64,000 nt of DNA from Atribacter laminatus (GTDB lineage Bacteria > Atribacterota > Atribacteria > Atribacterales > Atribacteraceae): assembly GCF_015775515.1 (NCBI RefSeq), contig NZ_CP065383.1, positions 2,108,001 through 2,172,000 on the forward strand, in the 5' to 3' direction. The translations under genes and the position numbers were made by a program. Below the pieces are notes generated by a model. That model was not told the origin of the DNA, did not search any database, and saw only the letters and a list, made by a program, of their open reading frames with translations. This document shows, piece after piece, positions 18,256 through 26,878 of this stretch. Within the stretch, counting starts at the first letter, position 1; every line of letters starts with the position of its first letter.

Positions 18256-19596
18256 ATGGAAAAAATGAAAACAAAACTTTTTTATGTTTGGAGGTCAATA
18301 AGTAGTAATTTTTGGTTCATACCAGTCTTGATGGTTTTATTGGCAGTTGGATTATCTATTATCATGCAGGAAATAGATAAAAGAGTATGGATTCAATCTT
18401 ATCCATTTTTTGATCTATTGTATGCTGGTGATCCAGAAGGAGCTCGTTCAGTCTTAACCACCGTTGCTAGTTCCATGATAACGGTTGCTGGGGTGGTTTT
18501 TTCACTTACAATGGTTGTTCTCACATTAGCATCCTCACAATTTGGCCCTCGATTATTGCGTAACTTTATGTCCGATCGAGGTAATCAGATTGTTCTAGGA
18601 ACGTTTGTTGCTACTTTTATCTATTGTTTATTGATTTTACAAACTATAAAAACTACCGGCGAAGAGAAGTTTACCCCAAGTATATCGGTAAGCTTCGCTA
18701 TAGTATTGGCAATGGTTAATATTGGGGTGTTTATTTATTTCATTCACCACATCTCTACTTCAATCCAAGCTGATCGAATTGTTGCTAAGGTATTTGGAGA
18801 GCTGGAAAAAGATCTTCAAAGATTATTTCCCGAGGGAAGAAAGTGTATGGTTGATGAAAAAAAACAAAGAGAATTGTTACAAATCTTTGAAAATGTCAAA
18901 AATGAATCTGGTTTAACAACCATTGCTCCTCAAAGTGGATACTTACGAACTATCGCCGAAGATTCATTGTTAGAAATTGCAAAACAGAACGAACTCATCT
19001 TGCATGTTCAATACCATCCGGGAGAATTTATTGTAGCAGGTGGATCTTTAGTATTAGCTTATGGTGCAAAAGATTTTGAAGAAGAAACCTCCGGACAAAT
19101 CATTGCTTGTTTTAGGTTGGGATCTCAGCGAACCCCAGATCAAGACCCCGAATTTGCCATCCATCAATTGGTGGAAGTGGCATTAAGAGCGTTATCCCCT
19201 GGCATTAATGATCCTTTTACTGCAATAACCTGTATAGATTATCTTGGAGCAGCTTTATGCTATTTAATCCATAAAGATTTTCCAACACAATTTCATTGTG
19301 ACGATGAAGGGAAGCTCCGTTTAATAATGCAACCTACCAATTTTACCGGAATGTTAAATGCAGCTTTTGACCAGATTCGACAATATGGTCAAACAAGCGT
19401 AGCGGTGACGATTCATTTACTGGAAGCACTAAAGACGATCGCAGCTCAGGCTCGAAGTTTAGAACAGTATCAATCGATCTTGCGTCAGGCTGAAATGATA
19501 AAACGAATGAGTGAAACTGCTTTATATGAAAAGCTTGATAAGAAAGATGTTAAAAACCGTTATTTGGACTTACTTGAAGTTTTAGGTGAACTTTAG
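18256..19596 (+). CDS. DUF2254 family membrane protein
   Basis: About 446 residues, matching DUF2254. Four hydrophobic segments lie in the first 160 residues: FWFIPVLMVLLAVGLSIIM, TTVASSMITVAGVVFSLTMV, LGTFVATFIYCLLIL and SFAIVLAMVNIGVFIYFI. A large soluble C-terminal domain contains the conserved VEVALRALSPGINDPFTA. The function is not established. The ATG at 18256 is preferred because AGGGA sits 10 bases before it; an ATG at 18238 would add six residues. It is read divergently from the hybrid kinase gene across about 280 bp. Confidence 0.88.
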   Translation: MEKMKTKLFYVWRSISSNFWFIPVLMVLLAVGLSIIMQEIDKRVWIQSYPFFDLLYAGDPEGARSVLTTVASSMITVAGVVFSLTMVVLTLASSQFGPRLLRNFMSDRGNQIVLGTFVATFIYCLLILQTIKTTGEEKFTPSISVSFAIVLAMVNIGVFIYFIHHISTSIQADRIVAKVFGELEKDLQRLFPEGRKCMVDEKKQRELLQIFENVKNESGLTTIAPQSGYLRTIAEDSLLEIAKQNELILHVQYHPGEFIVAGGSLVLAYGAKDFEEETSGQIIACFRLGSQRTPDQDPEFAIHQLVEVALRALSPGINDPFTAITCIDYLGAALCYLIHKDFPTQFHCDDEGKLRLIMQPTNFTGMLNAAFDQIRQYGQTSVAVTIHLLEALKTIAAQARSLEQYQSILRQAEMIKRMSETALYEKLDKKDVKNRYLDLLEVLGEL

Positions 19597-19651
19597 CCTT
19601 ACCCTGATTCCTGGTTTTTTCTTTTACTAATATGGGATAATAAAATAAAAG

Positions 19652-19698
19652 AAATGAATTGATTGAGTAGATGAATTTAATGTTCTATCAATTCATTT
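19652..19698. promoter_or_regulatory. 12-bp inverted repeat upstream of ferritin-like gene
   Basis: AAATGAATTGAT at 19652-19663 is the exact reverse complement of ATCAATTCATTT at 19687-19698, with a 23-base gap. It could be a regulator site for the ferritin-like gene 75 bp on, or the end signal of the DUF2254 gene. No T-run follows immediately, so a simple terminator is less likely. Confidence 0.4.
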
Positions 19699-19773
19699 AT
19701 TTACTTACCGAAAAAGAATGCGTTAATTTAAAAATGAAAAATAATAAAGTATTAGAAAGAAAGGAGCAATAAA

Positions 19774-20079
19774 ATGCCAGAATTTAGTAACCCGTTTACA
19801 TTACTTAAAAATGATCGAAAACTGACTCACGAGGAGTTGGTGCGAGCTATACGTTTTATGATTGCAGCAGAATTTGAAGCTATTCAGTTATATCAACAAA
19901 CTGCTGAAAGCACCAGTGATAAATTAAGTCAAGAGGTCCTTCTTGATATTGCCAATGAAGAAAAAGAACATGTGGGTGAATTTCTCCGCTTACTACGGGA
20001 ATTGGACCCTGAAGAGGAAGAGTTTTACCAAAAAGGGTTTAAAGAAGTTGAGGAAATTCTGAAAGAATTAAAAAAATAA
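19774..20079 (+). CDS. Encapsulin-associated-type ferritin-like protein
   Basis: A 101-residue two-helix protein matching the encapsulated-ferritin (half-ferritin) family. Its order of features is DRKLTHEELVRAIRFMIAAE, then EFEAIQLYQQTAESTSDKLS, then IANEEKEHVGEFLRLLRELD. The ferroxidase residues are the E in AEFEAI and the E-x-x-H of EEKEHV. It closely resembles the ferritin-like segment fused to the N-terminus of some archaeal encapsulin shells. Such proteins form ring-like multimers whose iron site is completed between subunits. No shell gene is next to it in this window. It has an AAAGGAG ribosome site. I infer iron oxidation, perhaps as cargo of a shell encoded elsewhere. Confidence 0.85.
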   Translation: MPEFSNPFTLLKNDRKLTHEELVRAIRFMIAAEFEAIQLYQQTAESTSDKLSQEVLLDIANEEKEHVGEFLRLLRELDPEEEEFYQKGFKEVEEILKELKK

Positions 20080-20451
20080 CTTTAAAGAAAGTCTTTTGGA
20101 TGTATATCAGTTCAGAACTCAAAAAAGAAACAGATAATTTCATTTAAAAAGGCTATGTTATAATAAAAGAAAATAAATACTGTAATTATATATTAACCGG
20201 TTTTAATTTGACGAAGGCTATTATGAAGTTAAATTGGGAAAATTAAAAGTGAAGATGACTCCTATTGCCTTGAAATTTCTCACAAGAAGCAAGGGGAAAA
20301 TCTATTTAGTTGGTTCTAATTATTCTTTCTTAATGATGAAGGAAAATTCAAGATGCAACTAACTACAGAACAATTTTTCCCATCACTCACCATTAAAGTA
20401 ATGTTTGTAATACTTTATGATTGATGGTTTTGATTATAAGGAGACCATGGT
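20080..20451. other. Spacer with -10 box and possible decayed reading frame
   Basis: A perfect TATAAT lies at 20159-20164 with no convincing -35. From about 20208 to 20361 one frame reads like protein (EGYYEVKLGKLKVKMTP, then FLTRSKGKIYLVGSN) but lacks a start and begins right after an in-frame stop. It may be the remnant of a lost gene. AAGGAG near 20438 is the ribosome site of the next gene. Confidence 0.3.
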
Positions 20452-23400
20452 GTGAGGGCGGAGCAAAAGTATTTATTGTCAATAGAACAATATCCTGAAG
20501 GCATCGCTCTTTTCCGAGAAGAGTTGTCAACCGACGGAAAACTAGAAGATTTTGTCTTTATCGAAGTAAATCAGCCGTGGGAACGACTCACTGGTCTATC
20601 CCAAAAGCAAGTCATCGGGAAAAAAGCCAGTGATATCCTTGCTGAGATTGATTTCCCGGTAGAAAATTGGATTTCACTTTGCGAGAAAATTTGGCTAAAT
20701 AAAACACACCTTCGTTTCGAACATTTTTTTCAACCCATAGATCGTTGGTTTGAAATTACTTCCTTTTATGATCAGACCAATATTTTAGTATGTATTTTCC
20801 GCGAAATCACTGATCTAGACAAAGACCACGATTTAATGTCCCCTTCGATAATTGAAAAGGACGTAAAAAACCTAAAATTAACCGACCTTATTGACAAACC
20901 TGCTCTTCAGTCTTTAATCAATGATTTTTATAATCTCACAAAAATTAGGATTAGCCTTCTTGATGTAGAAGGTAAGGTGTTAGTGTCAACAGGAGATGAG
21001 GAAATCTGCAGAAGATTTCACCATAGACACCCAGGAACTAAAATGCATTGTCAAGAGAGTAATACTCAATTAACCAAGGACATACCAGAAGGCACTTTTA
21101 AAGCCTATAAATGCAAAAATAACATATGGGACATTGCTACTCCGATTGTCATTGAAGGGAAAACCCTGGGTAATCTTTTCTTGGGGCAGTTTTTTTATGA
21201 TGATGAGCCGATTGATTACGAATTCTTCCGAGCGCAAGCAAGGCAATATGGGTTTGATGAACATAAATATATTGCCTGTCTGAACCAAGTTCCTCGTTAT
21301 AACCGAGATATTGTTCAATCGGCTTTAACATTTGTTAGTAATTTGGCAAAAATGATCTCAGTTATGGGATTCAGCAGCATAAAGCTTACTCGTTCTTTAG
21401 AAGAAAGGAATCGCTATTTAAGAGAAATGCGAGAAAGTCGGGAGCGACTGACTGCCACCCTTCATTCCATTGGTGATGGTGTTATCAGTACCGATAAAAA
21501 TGGATTTATCACCAATCTTAATCCAATGGCCGAGATAATTACTGGTTGGAAAGCAACCGAAGCTAAAGGAAGAATGATCGATGAAATATTCTCCATTAGA
21601 GATGAAAAAAGTGATTTTTCCTATAATTATCAAATTGTCGGGGTTTTAAATGGCAAAGGTATCCATAACTTTACCAACAGCATCATTCTTATTGACAGAA
21701 ATGGCATAGCAAAGCCAATCGATGGGAGTATTGCTCCAATTCAAGATCAATTTGGTAAAAGAATTGGGGCTGTCATTACTTTCCGTGATCAATCCATGAA
21801 TCGAGCCATAACACGGGACCTCAGAATTATGAAATCCGCAATCGAGTCCTCCATTAATGCTATTGCAATGGCTAACCTCAATGGTTTGATAACTTATGTT
21901 AATTCAGCTGCTTTACGATTATGGGGCTATGAAAAAAAAGAAGAAGTGATGGGAAAACCAGTCAGGTATTTTTGGGGGAAAGAATTTGAAAAATTACAGG
22001 TCATGAACAAAGTTAGAGAAAAAGGAGAATTTTTTGGAGAGTTATCCGGTAGGAAAAAAGATGGTACTTTTTTCGATGTTCAAATCTCAGCTACTCTGGT
22101 TACCAACGAGGAGGACCAGCCGGTTTGTTTTATGGATTCTTTTGTGGATATTACCGAACAAAAGTGGACGGAAAAAACACTGGCAGAAGAAGCTATCCGG
22201 AGAAGAATATTAATCGAACAATCCAGAGATGGTATTGTGGTAATGGATCAAGAAGGCGGTGTATTTGAAGCTAATCAACGATTTGCCGATATGTTGGGAT
22301 ATACCATGGATGAAATTTACCGCCTTCACGTTTGGGAATGGGATGCTCAATTTACACGTGAACAGTTGCTCAGTCAAACTCAATTGGTTAGTGAAGCTGG
22401 AGATCACTTTGAAACCAAACATCGTCACAAAAACGGTTCAATAATCAATGTCGAAATCAGCAGTAATGCTGCAGTATTTGACGGGAAAAAGCTGATATTT
22501 TGCGTTTGTCACGATATTACAAATAGAAAAAAGATGGAAGAAGAATTACGCCGCGAAAGGACGCTTCTTCGAACTTTAATTGATAATTTACCCGACGCTG
22601 TTTATGTAAAAGACCGGGAAACCAGAAAGCTACTTGCTAATCCAGCTGATTTAGAAAATATGGGATTAAAACGAGAAGAAGACGTTTTAGGAAAAACTGA
22701 TTTTGAGGTATTTCCTCAAGAAGTTGCACAACTATTTTACAAAGATGATATGTATGTTCTCAATAAAGGAAAACCCATAATCAACAGAGAGGAACGTTTG
22801 GTCCGGCCAAGTGGTGAAGAGCATTTTCTTCTATCTTCAAAGATTCCTTTATTTGACGAAAAAGGAGAAGTAATTGGATTGATAGGCATTGGTCATGATA
22901 TAACCGAGCAGAGGAAAGCCAATGAGCGAGTTAACTACCTCTCTTTTCATGATTCCCTTACTGGACTTTATAACCGAGTGTATCTGGAAGAAGAAATCAA
23001 ACGACTTGACACTGACCGACAGGTTCCAATAGGCATTATTATGGTTGATATCAATCGCTTAAAATTGATTAATGATGCCTACGGCCATCCAATGGGAGAT
23101 CAGTTACTAAAAACATCATCGGGTGTATTGAAGAACGTATGTCGGAAAGAAGATATAATCGCCCGCTGGGGCGGAGACGAGTTTGTTATTTTTCTTCCAA
23201 AAACTTCAGTGAAAGAAATTGACTCTATTAAAAAAAGGATTATAGAACAATGTAAAAAGACTCAGGTATGTTCGATACCTTTATCAATGTCGATAGGCTT
23301 TTCAGTAAAAACCCAAGTCGACCAAGACATTATGAAAACATTCAAAGAAGCGGAAGATAATATGTATCAGAATAAACTCATTGAAAGTCGGAGCTCAAGA

Positions 23401-23961
23401 AACACCTTTTTATTAACTTTAAAATCAGCTCTTCAAAAGAAAAACGATATATCTAATGAACATATAGATTATCTTCAAAATTTGGCTCAAATCTTTGGTG
23501 AGGCTGTCAATCTTACCGGAACTGACCTGGATCGTTTAATCCTTTTAGTTACCTTTCATGATATAGGGAATATTGCATCACCCGATGAGATAGTCAACAA
23601 AACCGGTCCTCTCACTAAAGAAGAACAGTCAATCATTCAAAGGCATTCAGAAATTGGTTATCGAATAGCCCGAACCATTGATGAGTTGTCGGGAATAGCC
23701 TATGCTATATTATCTCAGCATGAAAATTGGGACGGAAGCGGATATCCTCAAGGCTTAAAAGGAGAAGAAATCCCATTACTTTCTCGTATGAATGCCATTA
23801 TAACCACCTATGATGAAATGACCAGAAAGAATAGATTTAACCAAGGAAGAATTTGTTCCAAAGCAAAAGCTTTAAAAGAGCTCGAAAGGTGCGCTGGAAA
23901 AAAATTTGATCCCGAATTGGTTAATTTATTTATTGATAGGATGAAAATATTATCTGTATAA
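20452..23961 (+). CDS. PocR-PAS sensor with GGDEF and HD-GYP domains (c-di-GMP turnover)
   Basis: A 1169-residue cytoplasmic sensor; I see no transmembrane segment. Order: PAS (about 5-115), PocR ligand-binding domain (about 140-300, with the conserved Cys/His run FHHRHPGTKMHCQES and KCKNNIWDIATPI), four more PAS domains (about 330-825), GGDEF (about 835-985) and HD-GYP (about 995-1165). The cyclase motif GGDEF is intact at 907-911, with the inhibitory RxxD site R898-D901 five residues before it. The phosphodiesterase has H1036-D1037 and G1097-Y1098-P1099. It can therefore in principle make and degrade c-di-GMP. GTG start follows AAGGAG. Confidence 0.92.
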   Translation: MRAEQKYLLSIEQYPEGIALFREELSTDGKLEDFVFIEVNQPWERLTGLSQKQVIGKKASDILAEIDFPVENWISLCEKIWLNKTHLRFEHFFQPIDRWFEITSFYDQTNILVCIFREITDLDKDHDLMSPSIIEKDVKNLKLTDLIDKPALQSLINDFYNLTKIRISLLDVEGKVLVSTGDEEICRRFHHRHPGTKMHCQESNTQLTKDIPEGTFKAYKCKNNIWDIATPIVIEGKTLGNLFLGQFFYDDEPIDYEFFRAQARQYGFDEHKYIACLNQVPRYNRDIVQSALTFVSNLAKMISVMGFSSIKLTRSLEERNRYLREMRESRERLTATLHSIGDGVISTDKNGFITNLNPMAEIITGWKATEAKGRMIDEIFSIRDEKSDFSYNYQIVGVLNGKGIHNFTNSIILIDRNGIAKPIDGSIAPIQDQFGKRIGAVITFRDQSMNRAITRDLRIMKSAIESSINAIAMANLNGLITYVNSAALRLWGYEKKEEVMGKPVRYFWGKEFEKLQVMNKVREKGEFFGELSGRKKDGTFFDVQISATLVTNEEDQPVCFMDSFVDITEQKWTEKTLAEEAIRRRILIEQSRDGIVVMDQEGGVFEANQRFADMLGYTMDEIYRLHVWEWDAQFTREQLLSQTQLVSEAGDHFETKHRHKNGSIINVEISSNAAVFDGKKLIFCVCHDITNRKKMEEELRRERTLLRTLIDNLPDAVYVKDRETRKLLANPADLENMGLKREEDVLGKTDFEVFPQEVAQLFYKDDMYVLNKGKPIINREERLVRPSGEEHFLLSSKIPLFDEKGEVIGLIGIGHDITEQRKANERVNYLSFHDSLTGLYNRVYLEEEIKRLDTDRQVPIGIIMVDINRLKLINDAYGHPMGDQLLKTSSGVLKNVCRKEDIIARWGGDEFVIFLPKTSVKEIDSIKKRIIEQCKKTQVCSIPLSMSIGFSVKTQVDQDIMKTFKEAEDNMYQNKLIESRSSRNTFLLTLKSALQKKNDISNEHIDYLQNLAQIFGEAVNLTGTDLDRLILLVTFHDIGNIASPDEIVNKTGPLTKEEQSIIQRHSEIGYRIARTIDELSGIAYAILSQHENWDGSGYPQGLKGEEIPLLSRMNAIITTYDEMTRKNRFNQGRICSKAKALKELERCAGKKFDPELVNLFIDRMKILSV

Positions 23962-24556
23962 TTAGGATTTAAAAAAATCATATAAGAAATAATTGAATAA
24001 AGAAAGATAGCCTTTCCGCTGCATTCTGATGATTCTCCTGCGAATAAGCCCGTGACATTTTTTTTAGTACCATATGACAATGAAAATAGGTATCTAGGAA
24101 TCGTTTCCACCTTTAAAAAAGGGGGTAAGAAGAATTTGAATATTTTCCTGTTCCGTCATTGCAAGGAGCGTCCTATGCGTCGTGGCAATCTCATTGAGCC
24201 ATTCTTTCATTCTGAGGAAGGTAGCATTTACCGGACATGATAAGCATCTCATTTATACCAATTCCACAATATCACACATAATAAAAGATGACTGAAGAGA
24301 TTGCCACGACCTCAAAAAACCAGGTCTTGCAATGACGACTCAAAATTCCTTCTCCCTTGAGGGGAGAGGAAATAAAAAAAAAGAATCAAAAGATGAGATC
24401 CTCAAGCCCTCTCTTTGTGAGGGCTTGAGGATGACCGATTAAAGAATTCATTTGATGGTATTTACAGGATAAACAGTTATACTACTTGGTGATACCATAT
24501 AAGAGTGAATACCCAAGATTCGACATGCCATGGCAGGTCGTTACATTAAATTTTCC
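23962..24556. repeat. Repeat-dense gene-free spacer
   Basis: No gene is seen. Elements in order: GTCATTGCAAGGAGCG...GTGGCAATCTCATT (24155-24194); CATTCTGAGGAAGG...GCATCTCATTT (24208-24253); an inverted copy GAGATTGCCACGACC...GGTCTTGCAATGAC (24297-24336); CCTTCTCCCTTGAGGGGAGA (24348-24367); a perfect 12-bp stem CCTCAAGCCCTC (24400-24411) and GAGGGCTTGAGG (24419-24430); and CGACATGCCATGGCAGGTCG (24521-24540). The first and third form inverted ends about 180 bp apart, resembling a small non-autonomous element. Confidence 0.7.
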
Positions 24557-26830
24557 TTATTGAACACTAACTTCACTTTTGAAGTGCCGGTATTTCGTTA
24601 ACTGAAATTCTTTGATGGCTTCAAATTGACCTGAAAGTCGGATATCCTCTGATGATGAACCAACCATTACATTAAAAAGGCCTGGTTCAATTATTAACCG
24701 CATATACTCATCATAAAAGGCCAATTGATCGGGAAAAAGGCTAAATAAAATTGTTCGTTCTTCGTCAGGTTCAAGATGTATTCGCTTAAATCCTTTTAAC
24801 TCTTTAACCGGACGAACTAGAGATGCTATCGGGTCTTGGATATAGAGCTGTATGACTTCATCACCAGCTTGATGACCGACATTTTTCACTTTACATTGAA
24901 TTTCAATTTTTTCCAGCGATTTAATTTCTTTTGGGGAAATGTTCAGGTCGAAATATTCAAAGTGGGTATAACTTAAACCATGCCCAAAGGGGAAAAGAGC
25001 ATGAGAATCGGTAGAAATATATTCATTAAAAGCTAATGAAACTCGATTGTAATAAACGGGGAGTTGTCCCAATTCTTTAGGAAAGGAAATAGGAAGCTTC
25101 CCTCCGGGATTGTAGTCTCCGAACAAAACGTCAGCTATTGCATTGCCTCCTTCTTCACCTGGATACCAGGTTTCAATAATAGCAGGAATATATTCTTTTT
25201 CCCATTGAAGAGCAAGAGGTCTTCCATTGATAAGCACTAAAACGATGGGTTTTTTCAGCCGACTTAATTCTTTTAAAAGCTCTCCCTGCATATCCGGAAG
25301 TTCTAAGTCGGGACGATCGCTGCCTTCGCCGGAAATAGATTGTTGGAAAAGACCGCTTTTCTCACCCATAACTGCAATAATAACTTGTGCTTTTTTGGCA
25401 ATTTCAAGAGCTTCTTCGAAGCCCTCTTGTGAATTTCCGCTGAGATCACATCCTTTAGCGAAGAGTATCTCTCCCTGAGGAAGTTTATTTTTAATTCCTT
25501 CAAAAACATTTACGGTATTGGTCGAATCCTGCCAAACTGCTTCTTTTCCTTTCCAGGCTTGCACGCTGGGAATATGGACTGAATAGCTGTAATCTCCATG
25601 GAGGTGAAGACCTTCCCGGGCATTTGGACCAATGATAGCTAAAGTCTTAAGATCTTTTTTAAGAGGGAGTACATCATTGTTTTTCAGAAGGACTATTGAA
25701 GCCTGGGCAATTTCCCGAGCTAAATGACGATTTTCTTCAGGATCTAAAAGAGATGGCACCCGATCGGGGTTAATATATATCTCTTCCTCAAAAAGACCCA
25801 AACGCATTTTGGTAATCAATACTCTTCGGACCACCTCGTTGATTAGCTCTTCGTTAATTAATCCTTCCCGAACTGCTTCAAAAAGAGGTTCACCATAACA
25901 AATCGTATCGGGAAGTTCAATATCAATACCAGCTTGCAAAGATTTCTGAGCAGCTTCTTTGAAATTTTGAGCGACATGATGAAGAGTTACAAGCATTTTA
26001 ATCGCTTCGTAATCGGACACAACTATTCCAGAGAATCCCCACTCTTCTCTGAGGACTTTGGTAAGAAGGTATCGGGAAGCAGTACAGGGAATACCATCGA
26101 TATGATGATAAGCATTCATAACCGAACCAACCTGAGCTTCTTTTACCGCAACCTCAAAGGGGAAAAGAAATACTTCTCTCAGTTCTCTTTTTCCCACTCG
26201 GGCTGGTCCCATATTTCTTCCTCCCTCAGAAATGCCATAAGCAGTAAAATGTTTAGCGGTGGCAATAACCCCGGTTTGAAGGTCTTCTCCTTGAAGTCCT
26301 CGAATATAGGCAACACCTAATCGCGAAACCAAATAAGGATCTTCACCGAAGGTTTCCTCGGTTCTACCCCAGCGAGGATCTCGAGGAATATCCAGGACTG
26401 GAGCTAAACCCTGATGACCTCCCATGCTACGGATTTGTTTACGGATAACGGTAGTCATCTTTTCAACCAACTCAGGGCAAAAAGTACTGGCTAAACCAAT
26501 AGCTTGGGGAAATACTGTGGCCCCTCTTCCGGTAAGTCCGCTCAAGCACTCCTCATGGATAATTGCTGGAATTTGCAAACGAGTTTCTTTTTTAAGAAAA
26601 CTTTGAATTGCATTTCCTATTTCCACAGCAATTTGGGGTTCGGTATCGGGATCACCTATCAGGCGGGTAATCTGGCCAATTCCATGACGGAGGAGCTCTT
26701 TGGCTTTTTTAGGCGAAAATGAATCGTTTTCCACCAATTGATAAGCATGAACCGCACCTAACTGGGCAATCTTTTCTTCTAAAGTCATTTGTGATAGAAG
26801 ATTTTCAATCATGTGAATTCCTTTTTTCAT
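24557..26830 (-). CDS. Glycoside hydrolase family 3 beta-glucosidase
   Basis: A 757-residue GH3 enzyme without a signal peptide, expected to hydrolyse beta-linked oligosaccharides in the cytoplasm. The N-terminal barrel has GLAPVLDIPRDPRWGRTEET and TAKHFTAYG. The catalytic nucleophile is D273 in GIVVSDYEAIKML. The C-terminal sandwich domain contains VIAVMGEKSGLF with the region expected to supply the acid/base (SISGEGSDRPDLELPDMQ). A fibronectin III-like domain follows from about residue 640 (VIQLYIQDPIASLVRPVKEL). An ATG at 26812 with AAGGAA just before it is an alternative start. It is the last gene of the lacI-opp-type operon, 48 bp after the ATPase. Confidence 0.93.
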   Translation of the reverse strand: MKKGIHMIENLLSQMTLEEKIAQLGAVHAYQLVENDSFSPKKAKELLRHGIGQITRLIGDPDTEPQIAVEIGNAIQSFLKKETRLQIPAIIHEECLSGLTGRGATVFPQAIGLASTFCPELVEKMTTVIRKQIRSMGGHQGLAPVLDIPRDPRWGRTEETFGEDPYLVSRLGVAYIRGLQGEDLQTGVIATAKHFTAYGISEGGRNMGPARVGKRELREVFLFPFEVAVKEAQVGSVMNAYHHIDGIPCTASRYLLTKVLREEWGFSGIVVSDYEAIKMLVTLHHVAQNFKEAAQKSLQAGIDIELPDTICYGEPLFEAVREGLINEELINEVVRRVLITKMRLGLFEEEIYINPDRVPSLLDPEENRHLAREIAQASIVLLKNNDVLPLKKDLKTLAIIGPNAREGLHLHGDYSYSVHIPSVQAWKGKEAVWQDSTNTVNVFEGIKNKLPQGEILFAKGCDLSGNSQEGFEEALEIAKKAQVIIAVMGEKSGLFQQSISGEGSDRPDLELPDMQGELLKELSRLKKPIVLVLINGRPLALQWEKEYIPAIIETWYPGEEGGNAIADVLFGDYNPGGKLPISFPKELGQLPVYYNRVSLAFNEYISTDSHALFPFGHGLSYTHFEYFDLNISPKEIKSLEKIEIQCKVKNVGHQAGDEVIQLYIQDPIASLVRPVKELKGFKRIHLEPDEERTILFSLFPDQLAFYDEYMRLIIEPGLFNVMVGSSSEDIRLSGQFEAIKEFQLTKYRHFKSEVSVQ

Positions 26831-26878
26831 AAGATTATCACTCCAAGTTTATATTTTTAATGGTAATACCAAGCAAAG

